Assembly (NCBI GenBank): GCA_024281995.1
Contig: JAMWZW010000003.1
Span: 1-64,000, forward strand
Origin: Nitrosomonas sp.
Lineage (GTDB): Bacteria; Pseudomonadota; Gammaproteobacteria; Burkholderiales; Nitrosomonadaceae
Reading direction: 5' to 3'
Length of the DNA: 64,000 nucleotides
In this document: positions 1 to 8,667 of the stretch, piece by piece
Layout of the letters: every line of letters starts with the position of its first letter
Numbering within the stretch: position 1 is the stretch's first letter
Made by a program: the position numbers and the translations under genes
The notes under the pieces: model-generated
Told to the model about the DNA's origin: nothing
The model's input: only the letters and a program-made list of their open reading frames with translations
Databases searched by the model: none

Positions 1-161
1 GATTGATCATGATATCTAACAATTTCTTCACCTTCTTCATAGCGATGCCAATGACAAACTTGAGCAATCGCTTCCAAATTTAATAAGGATAAGTTCTTAA
101 ATTCCTTAATAGCAGAAAGAAATACACAGGCACGATCAGGAGAAATATGTCGGGTTGTCAT
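1..161 (-). CDS. Cyclic nucleotide-binding domain protein (partial, N-terminus only)
   Basis: Only the first 53 codons are present; the gene runs off the left edge of the window. The ATG is at 161-159. The visible residues include FKNLSLLNLEAIAQVC, then a YEEGEEIVRY stretch, which fits the first helix and the GE-turn of a Crp/cNMP-binding domain. Such domains bind cAMP or cGMP in the cytoplasm. The context supports this because a class III nucleotide cyclase lies about 4 kb away on the same strand. Whether the rest is a transcription factor or a cNMP-gated enzyme cannot be seen. Confidence 0.55.
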   Translation of the reverse strand, partial: MTTRHISPDRACVFLSAIKEFKNLSLLNLEAIAQVCHWHRYEEGEEIVRYHDQ

Positions 162-285
162 TATGATTCCAAGAAAAAATCTTTAACTGATATATCTCAT
201 TTAAAAATAAGCATATTAAATCAAATTAATCTTTATACTCACACTCAATATTTATTCAAATACCTATACCCGACCTATCTAACTA

Positions 286-750
286 CTAGTAAGTACACCA
301 GCAATACGGTCTCAAATATCCCATAGGATCCGTATAAAAGCCTGAGCATGCTAGATGGCTACCTCTACAATGAGCAGCATTAACATCTCCACTACCACTT
401 ACTATTTGCATGAGAAAGCTTTGTACTTTCTTATCATCATAAGGTGGTTTGGAATCAAGAATTTTACTCGGTGTGATTAACTCATATTTTTTTTTACCAC
501 CTTCACCTTCAATGACAGCAAGAATATAGCTCGTATTCTTATCAAAGGTAATTGTCATTTCACCATTCCCTGATCCCTCGCCTCCCGATAAAGTTGGTAC
601 GACTCTATTTTCTACTTTTATTTCATCTGCAAGCAACAAAGCATCAGGTGAAACATCAGCTTTTATGAGCTTTCCAATTACTAGCAGTGAAAATACTAGC
701 AACAATCCAAAGCATAAAACGACTGAAATAGTTGTTTTTGGATATTTCAT
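286..750 (-). CDS. Small exported hypothetical protein with C-terminal cysteine cluster
   Basis: I do not recognise this 154-residue protein. It starts with a basic residue and a hydrophobic segment at about residues 8-28, which is a signal peptide or single membrane anchor, so most of it should lie in the periplasm. A Gly/Ser-rich linker (about 55-63) follows. The last 30 residues hold four cysteines in the pattern HCx6C then CWC just before the C-terminus, which could form two disulfides or a metal site. It ends 13 bp before the start-side neighbour's stop codon and lies on the same strand as the FecR/TPR/barrel gene, so co-transcription is likely. This could be a short secreted peptide or maturation product, but that is inference. 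Confidence 0.5.
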   Translation of the reverse strand: MKYPKTTISVVLCFGLLLVFSLLVIGKLIKADVSPDALLLADEIKVENRVVPTLSGGEGSGNGEMTITFDKNTSYILAVIEGEGGKKKYELITPSKILDSKPPYDDKKVQSFLMQIVSGSGDVNAAHCRGSHLACSGFYTDPMGYLRPYCWCTY

Positions 751-763
751 AATTGTTCTCCTT

Positions 764-3700
764 TTAAAAATTTAAGGTTAATCGTACAAGAAATGTACGA
801 GTGGGGGTATAACGAGGTGCTAATGGTTCTGATACAAAAAATTGTGAGTTTCTAAAATAAAAATCCTCATCGAGAAGATTCTTGGCTTCAAAGCTAAGCA
901 ACCCTTTTCGCGACGGAAATCTATAGCCCGCTGCTGCATCTAACAAGAAGAAACTATTATTCCCTTCAGTTCTTCCAATCGTTGGATTAAATGGAATAGG
1001 AGATCCTCTTTCAAGATCCTGATTTATATATGTCCCTGTTAAATTGGAAAATAATCCATTCGGATTAAAATACTTGATGGCAATAGGAACACTTAGCGTT
1101 TGAATTTTCTTTGGATTTCTATCATGTGTATCACGAATAAATTTTTCAAACTGGAACTCGCCAGTAACAGACCAATTTGAATTAATGATTGTATAAAGAT
1201 AGGAACGATAAATTTGCTCTTTCTGTTTATCTGAAGTAGCAAAAAATGTTGGAACCTCGAGATCTCGTATTGTTGCTTCTATGCCGCCATACAAATTGTT
1301 TAAAATCCGAATATCCAAACCTGCTCCTCTACGCTTTGATTTTGTTCCGTTTGGATCATCAAAAAATTGATTAAAGCCTGCTACTTGTGTCGGCTCAATC
1401 GTTTGCTGCGTAATCAAATCTGACTTTACAGTTTCAAACCAAGCTAAACGTAACCTCGATTTGTCTGTAATATCCCATTGCACGCCAAATTTTGGATCGA
1501 TTTCATTTATTCTAATAGGCTTAAATTGCAGAGGAGGCGAATACTCAAAAATTTCACCATCAGAATATCTCCCAATCTCAGAAGATTTGTATGCGTTATA
1601 GCTTAAACCCAATGTAGTCGTAATATCCCTTGGCAAGGACCAATTAGAATATAGGTAAGCGTTATCGCGCTCATTTGTTGTTTTCCTTAAAGATGGAAGG
1701 ATTTGTGGAGGAGGTGCTAAAGGAGAGACAATTCCTGAGTAATCATACTCCGCCCGAGAAATCCCACCTCCCATAATAATATTAAAAAATTTTTCACGAA
1801 ATAAATGTTGTGCTTCAACCTGATAGCGGTCACTGTGAATAGATTCCAGGTAAAGATCATTATTTTCGTTAGGAAAAGCTTTTGTATTATTGTTCGCATA
1901 TATTGTTGAAACAATAAGATCCTGATTGGGAGAAATTGCATACCGCGCTCCTACACGCACCGAATCTTCTTTCACTGCTCTCTTTTTATCTCTAGAAAAC
2001 ACTTTGGGATTAAAATCTAGCTCAATATCCCCATGCTCTTTTTCCCGTCTGCGCACTTCCGTCTGGATATTCAGCTTAGACGTTACAGCATGTTGGATAA
2101 ATGCATTATAGATATTATGGTTCTGATCATTATTCGGACGAAAACCATTGGTCTCATAATGGAATTGCCCCAAGCTGATTGACGTACGTTCATAAAGCTT
2201 GGAAAGTACTATCTCATTTCCTAATGCACCATTATTTCCTGCAATTCCCGAGGCTACTACTTGAGATTTATTGCGTTCCATAAGTGGCGCAAATTCATTA
2301 AAACCTGCTGCAGTGGGGCCTGTACTGGTGATAATATTAAGATCGGCTACCGCCATATGCGGTTGTACCGGATTTACATTGATTGGCTGTAACAATTGCG
2401 CTTGCAGCAATTCACTGATACGGGCAATTTCGTGTCGCGGGGTATTGGCGTAAGTATCCGATAAGAAACGATGTGCTGAATGGTTTGATGGATCGAAACT
2501 CAGTGACTTGGCTGTTTCCATCACTGCACGTCTTTCAAATCCCAGATTCTCAAAAATCCTTGCCAAGCTTGAACCCCGAGCTGCTTCATCGCGGTCAAGG
2601 AGGAATTTGGAGCGATATACCGCACGATTGTTGTTCAGTTCTATGGATTTTTGGATATCCCTCAACGCCTCAATAGGGCGATTTTGCGTCTGCTTCTGAA
2701 TCGCATCATAAAACCATGGCGTTGGATCTTTCGGATCGCGCTCTTTGGCGAGATCAAACTGGGTGCTCGACAATGAATAACGTTTCTCCTCAAAATAGGC
2801 TTTGCCTAAATAGCTACGGATTAACGAATTAGCGGGATCAAGACTCGCTGCAATTTCAAGTTCGATGCGACCATTATCCAAATCGCCCTCGCGTATTAAA
2901 GCAATCCCCAAACCCAATCGCGGCATTGGATCGGTTTGATCAAGGGCAATTGCTTGTATAAAAGTTTCTTTTGCTGTTTCGATTTCGACTTGTAGCAATT
3001 GTGCAAAGCCAAGTATGGTGTGTGTTTTAGCCACGGTAGAATCCAAACGTACTGCATTTTGTGCTGCATTCAGTGCACGATCCAAGTCTCCCAGAGACAT
3101 TTGCAGCTCAGCCGACCTTGCCCACGCAAGCGTGTTTTGTGGATCGAGTGTAAGAGACTTTTGTACACTTTCCAATGCGGCTTCAATTTCAAAATGTGCT
3201 TGCTGCGTATAAGACAGTGCAAGATGTGCGACGGCTGATTCTGGATTGAGCGCAACTGCTTGAGTAGCTAGTTCAAGTGCTTTAACTTTCTCATTTTGCA
3301 CCACCGCAATAATCGCTAGTAGTGCATGTGCATCACTGTTATTCGGTTCCAGTTGAAGCACTTGTTGAATGGCTGTATTGGCCTCATCCGCTTGGCCTAC
3401 AGTCAGTAAACGGCTCGCTTGACGAATCAATGCATTCATAACCCTCTTATCTTCTAATTGATTGTCCTGCAAGTAACTCAAGATAGCTGGATAATAGAGC
3501 GCCCATTGCACGGCATCAATTGGCCGAATAATGATTTCTTTACGCGGTGCTTGCCCATTATAGGTAATAGCCGCTTCATGATCGTTTAGTGCAATATTGC
3601 CCAAATCGTTAGTGACAGCTACCCTACCCTCATAAACAACAACTTTAGCACTACCCTCATGCAGGCCAACAAAAAATTCTGTTCCCTCAACACTAGCATT

Positions 3701-4135
3701 GACAAACGGCGTTCTTATTTTGAATGGCTTGGGTGTGCGTGTAATGATATGTATCGCACCTTCGAACAAATCCATTGGCCAACTGTCGTTTTTTTTGGGT
3801 AGATCCGGAAAGGTAATGCTTGTCTTCTGATCAAGCCGCAGCATACTATCGTTACTTAAGCGTAATGCCGCACGACTATGGGATCGGGCACGAATCATAT
3901 CGCCTGCACAAAGAATGGTATCCGAACCAACGCGCTGCCAAATAGCCTCGTGCATTCTCCGTACTTCAATGATGCCTTGTATCGATACAATTCGTGCAAC
4001 TTCCAATTTGCAGGTTGGCGTCGCATAGCTTTTGCCTATATATGCGCCCCAACAAGCCACCGTAAAAACAGTGAATAGCATCGTTGAGAAATTTCTGTGA
4101 TAACAGTAAATCGCGATTGCCCAGCATATTTTCAT
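764..4135 (-). CDS. FecR domain-TPR-outer membrane beta-barrel fusion protein
   Basis: This 1123-residue protein has three parts. Residues of about 20-40 form an N-terminal hydrophobic export signal. About 45-200 is a FecR-type domain (VQRxGSDTxLxxGDxIRxxSxSRAxLRL-like pattern, then VEGTEFxV and VxVYEGxVAV). About 205-560 is a run of TPR helices rich in LGxAxLxxGDxxxA motifs. About 600-1123 is Tyr/Asn-rich beta structure that ends with a TonB-receptor-like NLLDEDFYF motif, a PxRTFLVRLTL segment and a terminal Phe, the usual outer-membrane barrel signature. No plug domain is obvious. The family role is unclear; FecR domains in periplasm sense ligands or scaffold signalling. The gene follows the CHASE2 cyclase gene on the same strand after a 255-bp gap. 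Confidence 0.7.
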   Translation of the reverse strand: MKICWAIAIYCYHRNFSTMLFTVFTVACWGAYIGKSYATPTCKLEVARIVSIQGIIEVRRMHEAIWQRVGSDTILCAGDMIRARSHSRAALRLSNDSMLRLDQKTSITFPDLPKKNDSWPMDLFEGAIHIITRTPKPFKIRTPFVNASVEGTEFFVGLHEGSAKVVVYEGRVAVTNDLGNIALNDHEAAITYNGQAPRKEIIIRPIDAVQWALYYPAILSYLQDNQLEDKRVMNALIRQASRLLTVGQADEANTAIQQVLQLEPNNSDAHALLAIIAVVQNEKVKALELATQAVALNPESAVAHLALSYTQQAHFEIEAALESVQKSLTLDPQNTLAWARSAELQMSLGDLDRALNAAQNAVRLDSTVAKTHTILGFAQLLQVEIETAKETFIQAIALDQTDPMPRLGLGIALIREGDLDNGRIELEIAASLDPANSLIRSYLGKAYFEEKRYSLSSTQFDLAKERDPKDPTPWFYDAIQKQTQNRPIEALRDIQKSIELNNNRAVYRSKFLLDRDEAARGSSLARIFENLGFERRAVMETAKSLSFDPSNHSAHRFLSDTYANTPRHEIARISELLQAQLLQPINVNPVQPHMAVADLNIITSTGPTAAGFNEFAPLMERNKSQVVASGIAGNNGALGNEIVLSKLYERTSISLGQFHYETNGFRPNNDQNHNIYNAFIQHAVTSKLNIQTEVRRREKEHGDIELDFNPKVFSRDKKRAVKEDSVRVGARYAISPNQDLIVSTIYANNNTKAFPNENNDLYLESIHSDRYQVEAQHLFREKFFNIIMGGGISRAEYDYSGIVSPLAPPPQILPSLRKTTNERDNAYLYSNWSLPRDITTTLGLSYNAYKSSEIGRYSDGEIFEYSPPLQFKPIRINEIDPKFGVQWDITDKSRLRLAWFETVKSDLITQQTIEPTQVAGFNQFFDDPNGTKSKRRGAGLDIRILNNLYGGIEATIRDLEVPTFFATSDKQKEQIYRSYLYTIINSNWSVTGEFQFEKFIRDTHDRNPKKIQTLSVPIAIKYFNPNGLFSNLTGTYINQDLERGSPIPFNPTIGRTEGNNSFFLLDAAAGYRFPSRKGLLSFEAKNLLDEDFYFRNSQFFVSEPLAPRYTPTRTFLVRLTLNF

Positions 4136-4339
4136 TCTTAGTCTTTCTTTCTATTCAATAGCTCATCAAATAACAAGCACTGATTCAACATCTATATGCC
4201 AATAAAGAACCGCATTACGCATTACTTAACATCACCTACCTTATCTCATTATACGAAATAGATTTCCTTATAACCAGCCTGGATATTTGATATTTATTAA
4301 GTTCATCTGATAGTTTAGAAAAAAACCCTTGTTTTATTA

Positions 4340-4353
4340 GTGAGAATTCTCAC
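4340..4353. promoter_or_regulatory. 14-bp perfect palindrome GTGAGAATTCTCAC
   Basis: A perfect inverted repeat lies in the 255-bp gap between the CHASE2 cyclase gene and the FecR/TPR/barrel gene, both on the minus strand. It is about 205 bp upstream of the barrel gene's start and 38 bp beyond the cyclase stop. It has no T-run beside it, so an operator is more likely than a terminator. The cognate regulator is unknown. Confidence 0.35.
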
Positions 4354-4390
4354 ATGCAAAATCATTGCATCTGCTTTTAAAATCTACTGG

Positions 4391-6625
4391 TTATTTACTA
4401 TCTATCCTTGAAATCGGCCAAGGATCACAAGGCGGATTATCTCTGCAACGCAAACACAAAGAAAGAAAATACTGCGTTGGACCATCAGCAGGAAATACCT
4501 TGAGAATTTCTAAAAAATCTTCACACGCTTCATTCCATTGTTTCAACTGATAAGCATCTAAGGCACGGGCAAAGATTTCACATAACCATACCTGTTCTTG
4601 AGTGGCTAATTGGAGATGCGTAATAAGTTCAAATAATTTCACGGGCCTCACTCTTCCAGGTAATAAAAAATCACCTAAGGGGCGTATCAAAAAACTTTTC
4701 AAGCCACTCACCACAGTATCTGATAACAAGATATGGGTTTTGAGAATTTTGTTCGCGTTCTGAATCCGATTTGCTGTATTCACAACATCGCCAGTAACCC
4801 TGTAAACACCGTCCTTTTCATTCAAAGACATACTGCCAAAATGTAATCCAATCCGGGTTGGCAGCGGCACTGTGTTAGGCTTATTGAAATAGGCAATTGC
4901 AAAGTTTAAATCGAGCGACGCTTGGCATGCGTGTGTCCGAATATCTGAATTTACGGATTTCTTACTCCACTGGAAAAATTTCCGGGTTATTGGATTCACC
5001 GACTCAGGAAGCCAAATAGAAATTGATGAATCTCCCGTAGTATCCATAACCCTTCCTCGATGAAGACTAACCGCACTCCTCAATACCGCGCGATATTCAT
5101 TCATTAGCCTTTCGAGATCGGAAGGATCCATTGCTTCAGACACAGTGGTATAACCTTCGATATCCGTAGCAAGGCATACTCCTAGAAATCTTCCTTCATC
5201 CTCATCAATAATTCGATCCAGAATTTCATCCGGACCTGAGCTACCCAGAAAATCTTCAAAAGAAAGAATTTTTAAAACCCAAACAACTATCAAAGTCAGT
5301 ACAATCTGGAAAATCGGAATAATAAGTGGCAGCCAAATAACCGCTACTTTAAAAAATGAATAAGCAATAAAGATATAGCCGGCGGTAACCAAGACACCCA
5401 AAGCAATGGCTTTCCGGGAAGAAAGCACCAATAAGATAATGCCGATCAACAAACCAAACAAGAATAAAAACACCGTACTTCCCACAAGCGGTAAAGGTCT
5501 GACAGGCTTGTTTTCTAATAAATTTGCGAAAGCCGTAGCAGCAATCTCGACACCGCTAATAAAAAGTCCATCTGGATTCGAAAAAATCGTGTGGTAATCG
5601 TCGCGCACAATATCCTGCTCAGATTGAGTCGCACCTGAAAATCCAACAAAAACTACTTTGTCTTTAAAATCGATTGGTGTTGATGGATATTGTGCTAAGT
5701 TGGGTTGTAACGCATGATGATAGGGAATTGTAATAATGCTGCGCGGGGGACCATAGAAATTGAGATAACTTTTTTCGTGGCTTGAATACAGATTCAGCAA
5801 AGATAAAATCATTTTCTTATTGGTATTACTCAAGTTGGAATCTATAGTGAGTTTCGCCTGCATTTGCTGCACGATCTGAGGCTGATTGACAAAAATATGG
5901 CGTAGCTTGAAGACCAAGTCTTCGATATCATCCACATGCCGAGGCAATTGTTCTGCAACTATTGGATTCACATCTCGTAACAAGCGGATAAAATCGCCAT
6001 ATATTGGCATCGCAAACATCTGTAAAGCTATCACTGGCACTGTAGGCATATCTCCAGCGCTTGCTTTAAAAGTCCAATAATGATTAACCCTCTCTGTTTT
6101 AGGCACTGCAAAAGGAGCGCGTGCTTTTGCCGCATCTGCAATTAATGGCAACAGTTGATCAGAACCTTCCTGAAAAATACGAGGGGATAGTTCATTATCC
6201 GAAGTGACAAATAATTCCACCTCTTGATAAGATAACCGTTCGGTTAAGATTACATTTCCTGCTGCCTTAATGGCATGTACCAACTGTTCGTCGTGCTCGA
6301 ATGGTGTACTTGGTGAATCAAAAATAAGATCAAAAATAATCACACGGGCACCCGCTTGAACAAGTTGATCAATTAGACGGGCATGAATGTCGCGGGGCCA
6401 CAATCGGGGTTTAATTGGTAAGCCCAATTGCGTAGCTGACGGCTGATCAATGGCAACCACAATTACATCGTGGGGCGCAGTAATCGCGCCGCGCATATGA
6501 AATAACCAGGATAGGCCAAATTTTTCCTCAAGCCATAAGCCTGCGGGTGACAAATAAACAATGACACCTCCCAGACCAATGAGAAATCCGAAAAAAAGAT
6601 GTTTAAGCCACTGAGCCACAATCAC
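4391..6625 (-). CDS. CHASE2-domain adenylate/guanylate cyclase
   Basis: This 744-residue membrane protein should make cAMP or cGMP from NTP in response to a periplasmic signal. Residues 10-27 are a membrane segment, about 35-375 a periplasmic CHASE2 sensor (VVAIDxPS, GARVIIFDLIFD, FKDKVVFVGFSG), and about 380-452 three further membrane segments. The class III catalytic domain spans about 478-670: metal-binding aspartates D488 (in TDIEGYT) and D532 (in TTGDSS), and the transition-state pair N616/R620 in VVNTANRI are all present, so it should be active. About 670-744 is a helical, TPR-like tail. CHASE2 cyclases often sit beside FecR/TPR proteins, as here. Purine specificity was not assigned. 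Confidence 0.85.
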   Translation of the reverse strand: MIVAQWLKHLFFGFLIGLGGVIVYLSPAGLWLEEKFGLSWLFHMRGAITAPHDVIVVAIDQPSATQLGLPIKPRLWPRDIHARLIDQLVQAGARVIIFDLIFDSPSTPFEHDEQLVHAIKAAGNVILTERLSYQEVELFVTSDNELSPRIFQEGSDQLLPLIADAAKARAPFAVPKTERVNHYWTFKASAGDMPTVPVIALQMFAMPIYGDFIRLLRDVNPIVAEQLPRHVDDIEDLVFKLRHIFVNQPQIVQQMQAKLTIDSNLSNTNKKMILSLLNLYSSHEKSYLNFYGPPRSIITIPYHHALQPNLAQYPSTPIDFKDKVVFVGFSGATQSEQDIVRDDYHTIFSNPDGLFISGVEIAATAFANLLENKPVRPLPLVGSTVFLFLFGLLIGIILLVLSSRKAIALGVLVTAGYIFIAYSFFKVAVIWLPLIIPIFQIVLTLIVVWVLKILSFEDFLGSSGPDEILDRIIDEDEGRFLGVCLATDIEGYTTVSEAMDPSDLERLMNEYRAVLRSAVSLHRGRVMDTTGDSSISIWLPESVNPITRKFFQWSKKSVNSDIRTHACQASLDLNFAIAYFNKPNTVPLPTRIGLHFGSMSLNEKDGVYRVTGDVVNTANRIQNANKILKTHILLSDTVVSGLKSFLIRPLGDFLLPGRVRPVKLFELITHLQLATQEQVWLCEIFARALDAYQLKQWNEACEDFLEILKVFPADGPTQYFLSLCLRCRDNPPCDPWPISRIDSK

Positions 6626-6791
6626 ATCTGCTTAAAAACATGTTTTTAACGAAAACCACCATCGCTTATGAAGGAAAAAACTAAAAAATTCTCACCTTGT
6701 AGATTACTATGCTGATGCAATTGTAATTGAGACACTTTTGTGGGATAAAAACCGTGCGCTATCGATTACTTAAATTTGCAGTACTACTATG

Positions 6792-6815
6792 TTGTGATAT
6801 TCACAATTGTGTGAA
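6792..6815. promoter_or_regulatory. Overlapping CRP/FNR-like palindromes upstream of the cyclase gene
   Basis: Two overlapping inverted repeats are visible: TTGTGA-TAT-TCACAA (6792-6806) and TTCACA-ATTG-TGTGAA (6800-6815). They sit about 170 bp upstream of the CHASE2 cyclase ATG, in the 231-bp gap after the glycosyltransferase gene. The half-sites resemble TGTGA of CRP sites, but the spacers (3 and 4 bp) are shorter than the usual 6 bp. A link to the cNMP-binding protein at the window's left end is speculative. Confidence 0.3.
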
Positions 6816-6856
6816 AATTAGTAAAAATAATCCCGTTACTCTGATCGAATCGCACC

Positions 6857-7747
6857 TCAAATGGGAATGCGAAAGTGTCTGAAGAACCATTCATCACTAC
6901 GTTCTCGTCGCTTGCTCCATGCAGCTCGATGTATCATGGTATCACTTTCCAGAAGCGCAAGTATCTGCTCAGAGAAATGCGGTGTATGCTTCAATGCTTC
7001 GACAACTCGTGCAAATCTTTCGGAAGTAAAATGCAGTAGAGCCGTACGCAGTCTATTATAGATCAGTTCGGGAGGGCGCACATGATAGGGGGGGTGATCT
7101 CGGAACAGATGATGTACGACCACGCGCGGCTGCACAACAACTTGATAACCCATAAGCCAACAACGTATGCTCTGCTCTTCACCTTCACTACCAATATGCT
7201 TCATACCCGGATCATATTGACCAAAAGAGAGGAAATCCTCGGTTCGTAATGCTTGGCAACCGCCTGGCAAAAGCGGCACTTGATGAACGTCGAATGATCG
7301 TTGCGGAAGCCAGACCATATCAAGCGCTGGTGTTCCCCAACTACAACCGACGCCGATACCGGCATTCGGCCGATTCAAATCTGCAAAAGCACAACCCACC
7401 ATAGCAATGGTTGGATCTAATAGTGGCGCAATTAATCCTTCTAACCAGTTCTGCGGCGTGTAGCAATGAGCATCGATAAACACAATATACTGCCCTTTCG
7501 CTTCACGCCCACCTAAATTTCGTGCTCGTCCTGGACCTTGTCGCTCACCTGCAACAATTTTGAGTCGAGGATCACCACAAAGCTGCAAAAGTCTCCTTAT
7601 CGAATTATCGGTTGAACCATCATCAACGACAATAATTTCAAAGTCAAATACTCCATTACTATTGGTAAGAATCCAATAGACCGTATAGGCAAGATAAGTC
7701 CCCTCGTTACGAGTCGGAATCACAATACTAACTTCTGGCGCTGGCAT
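6857..7747 (-). CDS. Family 2 glycosyltransferase at the end of the borosin-type operon
   Basis: The protein (296 residues from the ATG at 7747) is a GT-A fold glycosyltransferase that would move a sugar from a nucleotide donor. Its N-terminus reads PEVSIVIPTRNEG, followed by EIIVVDDGSTDNS, GPGRARNLGG and VFIDAHCY; the usual DxD metal site appears as DAH. An open frame extends to a TTG at 7768, but the ATG places the first strand normally. It has no membrane helices and no signal peptide. It lies 57 bp after the N-methyltransferase stop codon on the same strand and is the last gene of the group. GT2 is not a usual borosin partner, so it may glycosylate the peptide or simply be co-transcribed. 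Confidence 0.75.
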   Translation of the reverse strand: MPAPEVSIVIPTRNEGTYLAYTVYWILTNSNGVFDFEIIVVDDGSTDNSIRRLLQLCGDPRLKIVAGERQGPGRARNLGGREAKGQYIVFIDAHCYTPQNWLEGLIAPLLDPTIAMVGCAFADLNRPNAGIGVGCSWGTPALDMVWLPQRSFDVHQVPLLPGGCQALRTEDFLSFGQYDPGMKHIGSEGEEQSIRCWLMGYQVVVQPRVVVHHLFRDHPPYHVRPPELIYNRLRTALLHFTSERFARVVEALKHTPHFSEQILALLESDTMIHRAAWSKRRERSDEWFFRHFRIPI

Positions 7748-7804
7748 TGCTTTGCTTCTACCCACCAATTGCTTCAGAATCTACATGTCGAGAAACCGTA
7801 AGCA

Positions 7805-8611
7805 TTAGTTGCAAGATTGCGGCATGCGCATACGAATATTCATATCAATGGAAGGCGAACGCGCTGGCGGAATACACAACGTCGATGCCGCTGTGACACC
7901 GGCATACGGCAGTGAGAACAAAGGAATATAACGAATGATGGGGGCACAACCGGGAAAAACACTCGCCTCATAAATAATAGCTTGATGATTAGCAGGATAA
8001 TATTGAGCAAGTCGTTCCAGGAGCAGAGGCATGGATGACGTATCATAAGCGCCAGATTTAAACGACCAATCCCCCAAAACCCCGATCTGCCAAAGAATGA
8101 CGGTACTGGATGTGTCGATAATACGCCCATTGATCATAAAATCGGTCGCTTCGTAGGACTGGCAGCCTGTCATCGCAGGATCTATCCCAACGTCGGCGAA
8201 GAGGCAGTCTTCAGCAGAAATCCCCGGTAACATACGTGCTTCATAGCCGTCGGCGCGTGCACGCCGAATGGCTTCATGCGCAGGCCACGCAAAAACGCCC
8301 GGATGACCATAGAGCGCCACGCAAGTTTTTAGACCTGCACGTACACATTCGAGCATACGTTGAATCATCTGCTCATAGGTTTCAGCCCGCGGCTTGCCTT
8401 CAGCGTAAAAACCGAACAGCGATTCAGCGCCATCCTTATTAAGGCTTTGCACGACATGTTCGGCGATCGGATCACCGACGCAGTAAAGTAATTTCTCGGC
8501 ATTCTTCATCGAAGCAATGCTTTCAACCGTAAGTTGACCGATGACCCTAATACCAGTTCCGACTGCTGTTAGGGATCCGCGCTTTATTTCTTCATTTTTC
8601 GGCACTGCCAT
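7805..8611 (-). CDS. Borosin-type peptide backbone alpha-N-methyltransferase (tetrapyrrole methylase fold)
   Basis: This 268-residue protein has the tetrapyrrole-methylase (SAM-dependent) fold but with the signature of borosin N-methyltransferases such as OphMA and SonM rather than of cobalamin enzymes. A VGTG SAM loop is near residue 17. Y69, R75 and Y79 in FYAEGKPRAETYEQM match the catalytic Tyr/Arg/Tyr set described for OphMA. YGHPGVFA (101-108) and PGISAEDCLFADVGIDP (129-145) are diagnostic. It is a free-standing enzyme, unlike fused fungal borosins, so it should act in trans on a separate precursor. The gene 56 bp upstream encodes a protein that fits that role. It should methylate backbone amides of the precursor core in the cytoplasm. 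Confidence 0.88.
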   Translation of the reverse strand: MAVPKNEEIKRGSLTAVGTGIRVIGQLTVESIASMKNAEKLLYCVGDPIAEHVVQSLNKDGAESLFGFYAEGKPRAETYEQMIQRMLECVRAGLKTCVALYGHPGVFAWPAHEAIRRARADGYEARMLPGISAEDCLFADVGIDPAMTGCQSYEATDFMINGRIIDTSSTVILWQIGVLGDWSFKSGAYDTSSMPLLLERLAQYYPANHQAIIYEASVFPGCAPIIRYIPLFSLPYAGVTAASTLCIPPARSPSIDMNIRMRMPQSCN

Positions 8612-8667
8612 TGTAATTTTTCCTCGTTTTATCTAAAAAACAATACACAATTTCTCGTGCGAAAATC

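Noticed and set aside
7805-8611. Cobalamin or siroheme methyltransferase (CobA/CbiF type)
   Set aside because: The fold is the same, but the FYAEGKPRAETY block, PGISAEDC and the precursor gene point to borosin N-methyltransferase; no cobalamin or siroheme genes are near.
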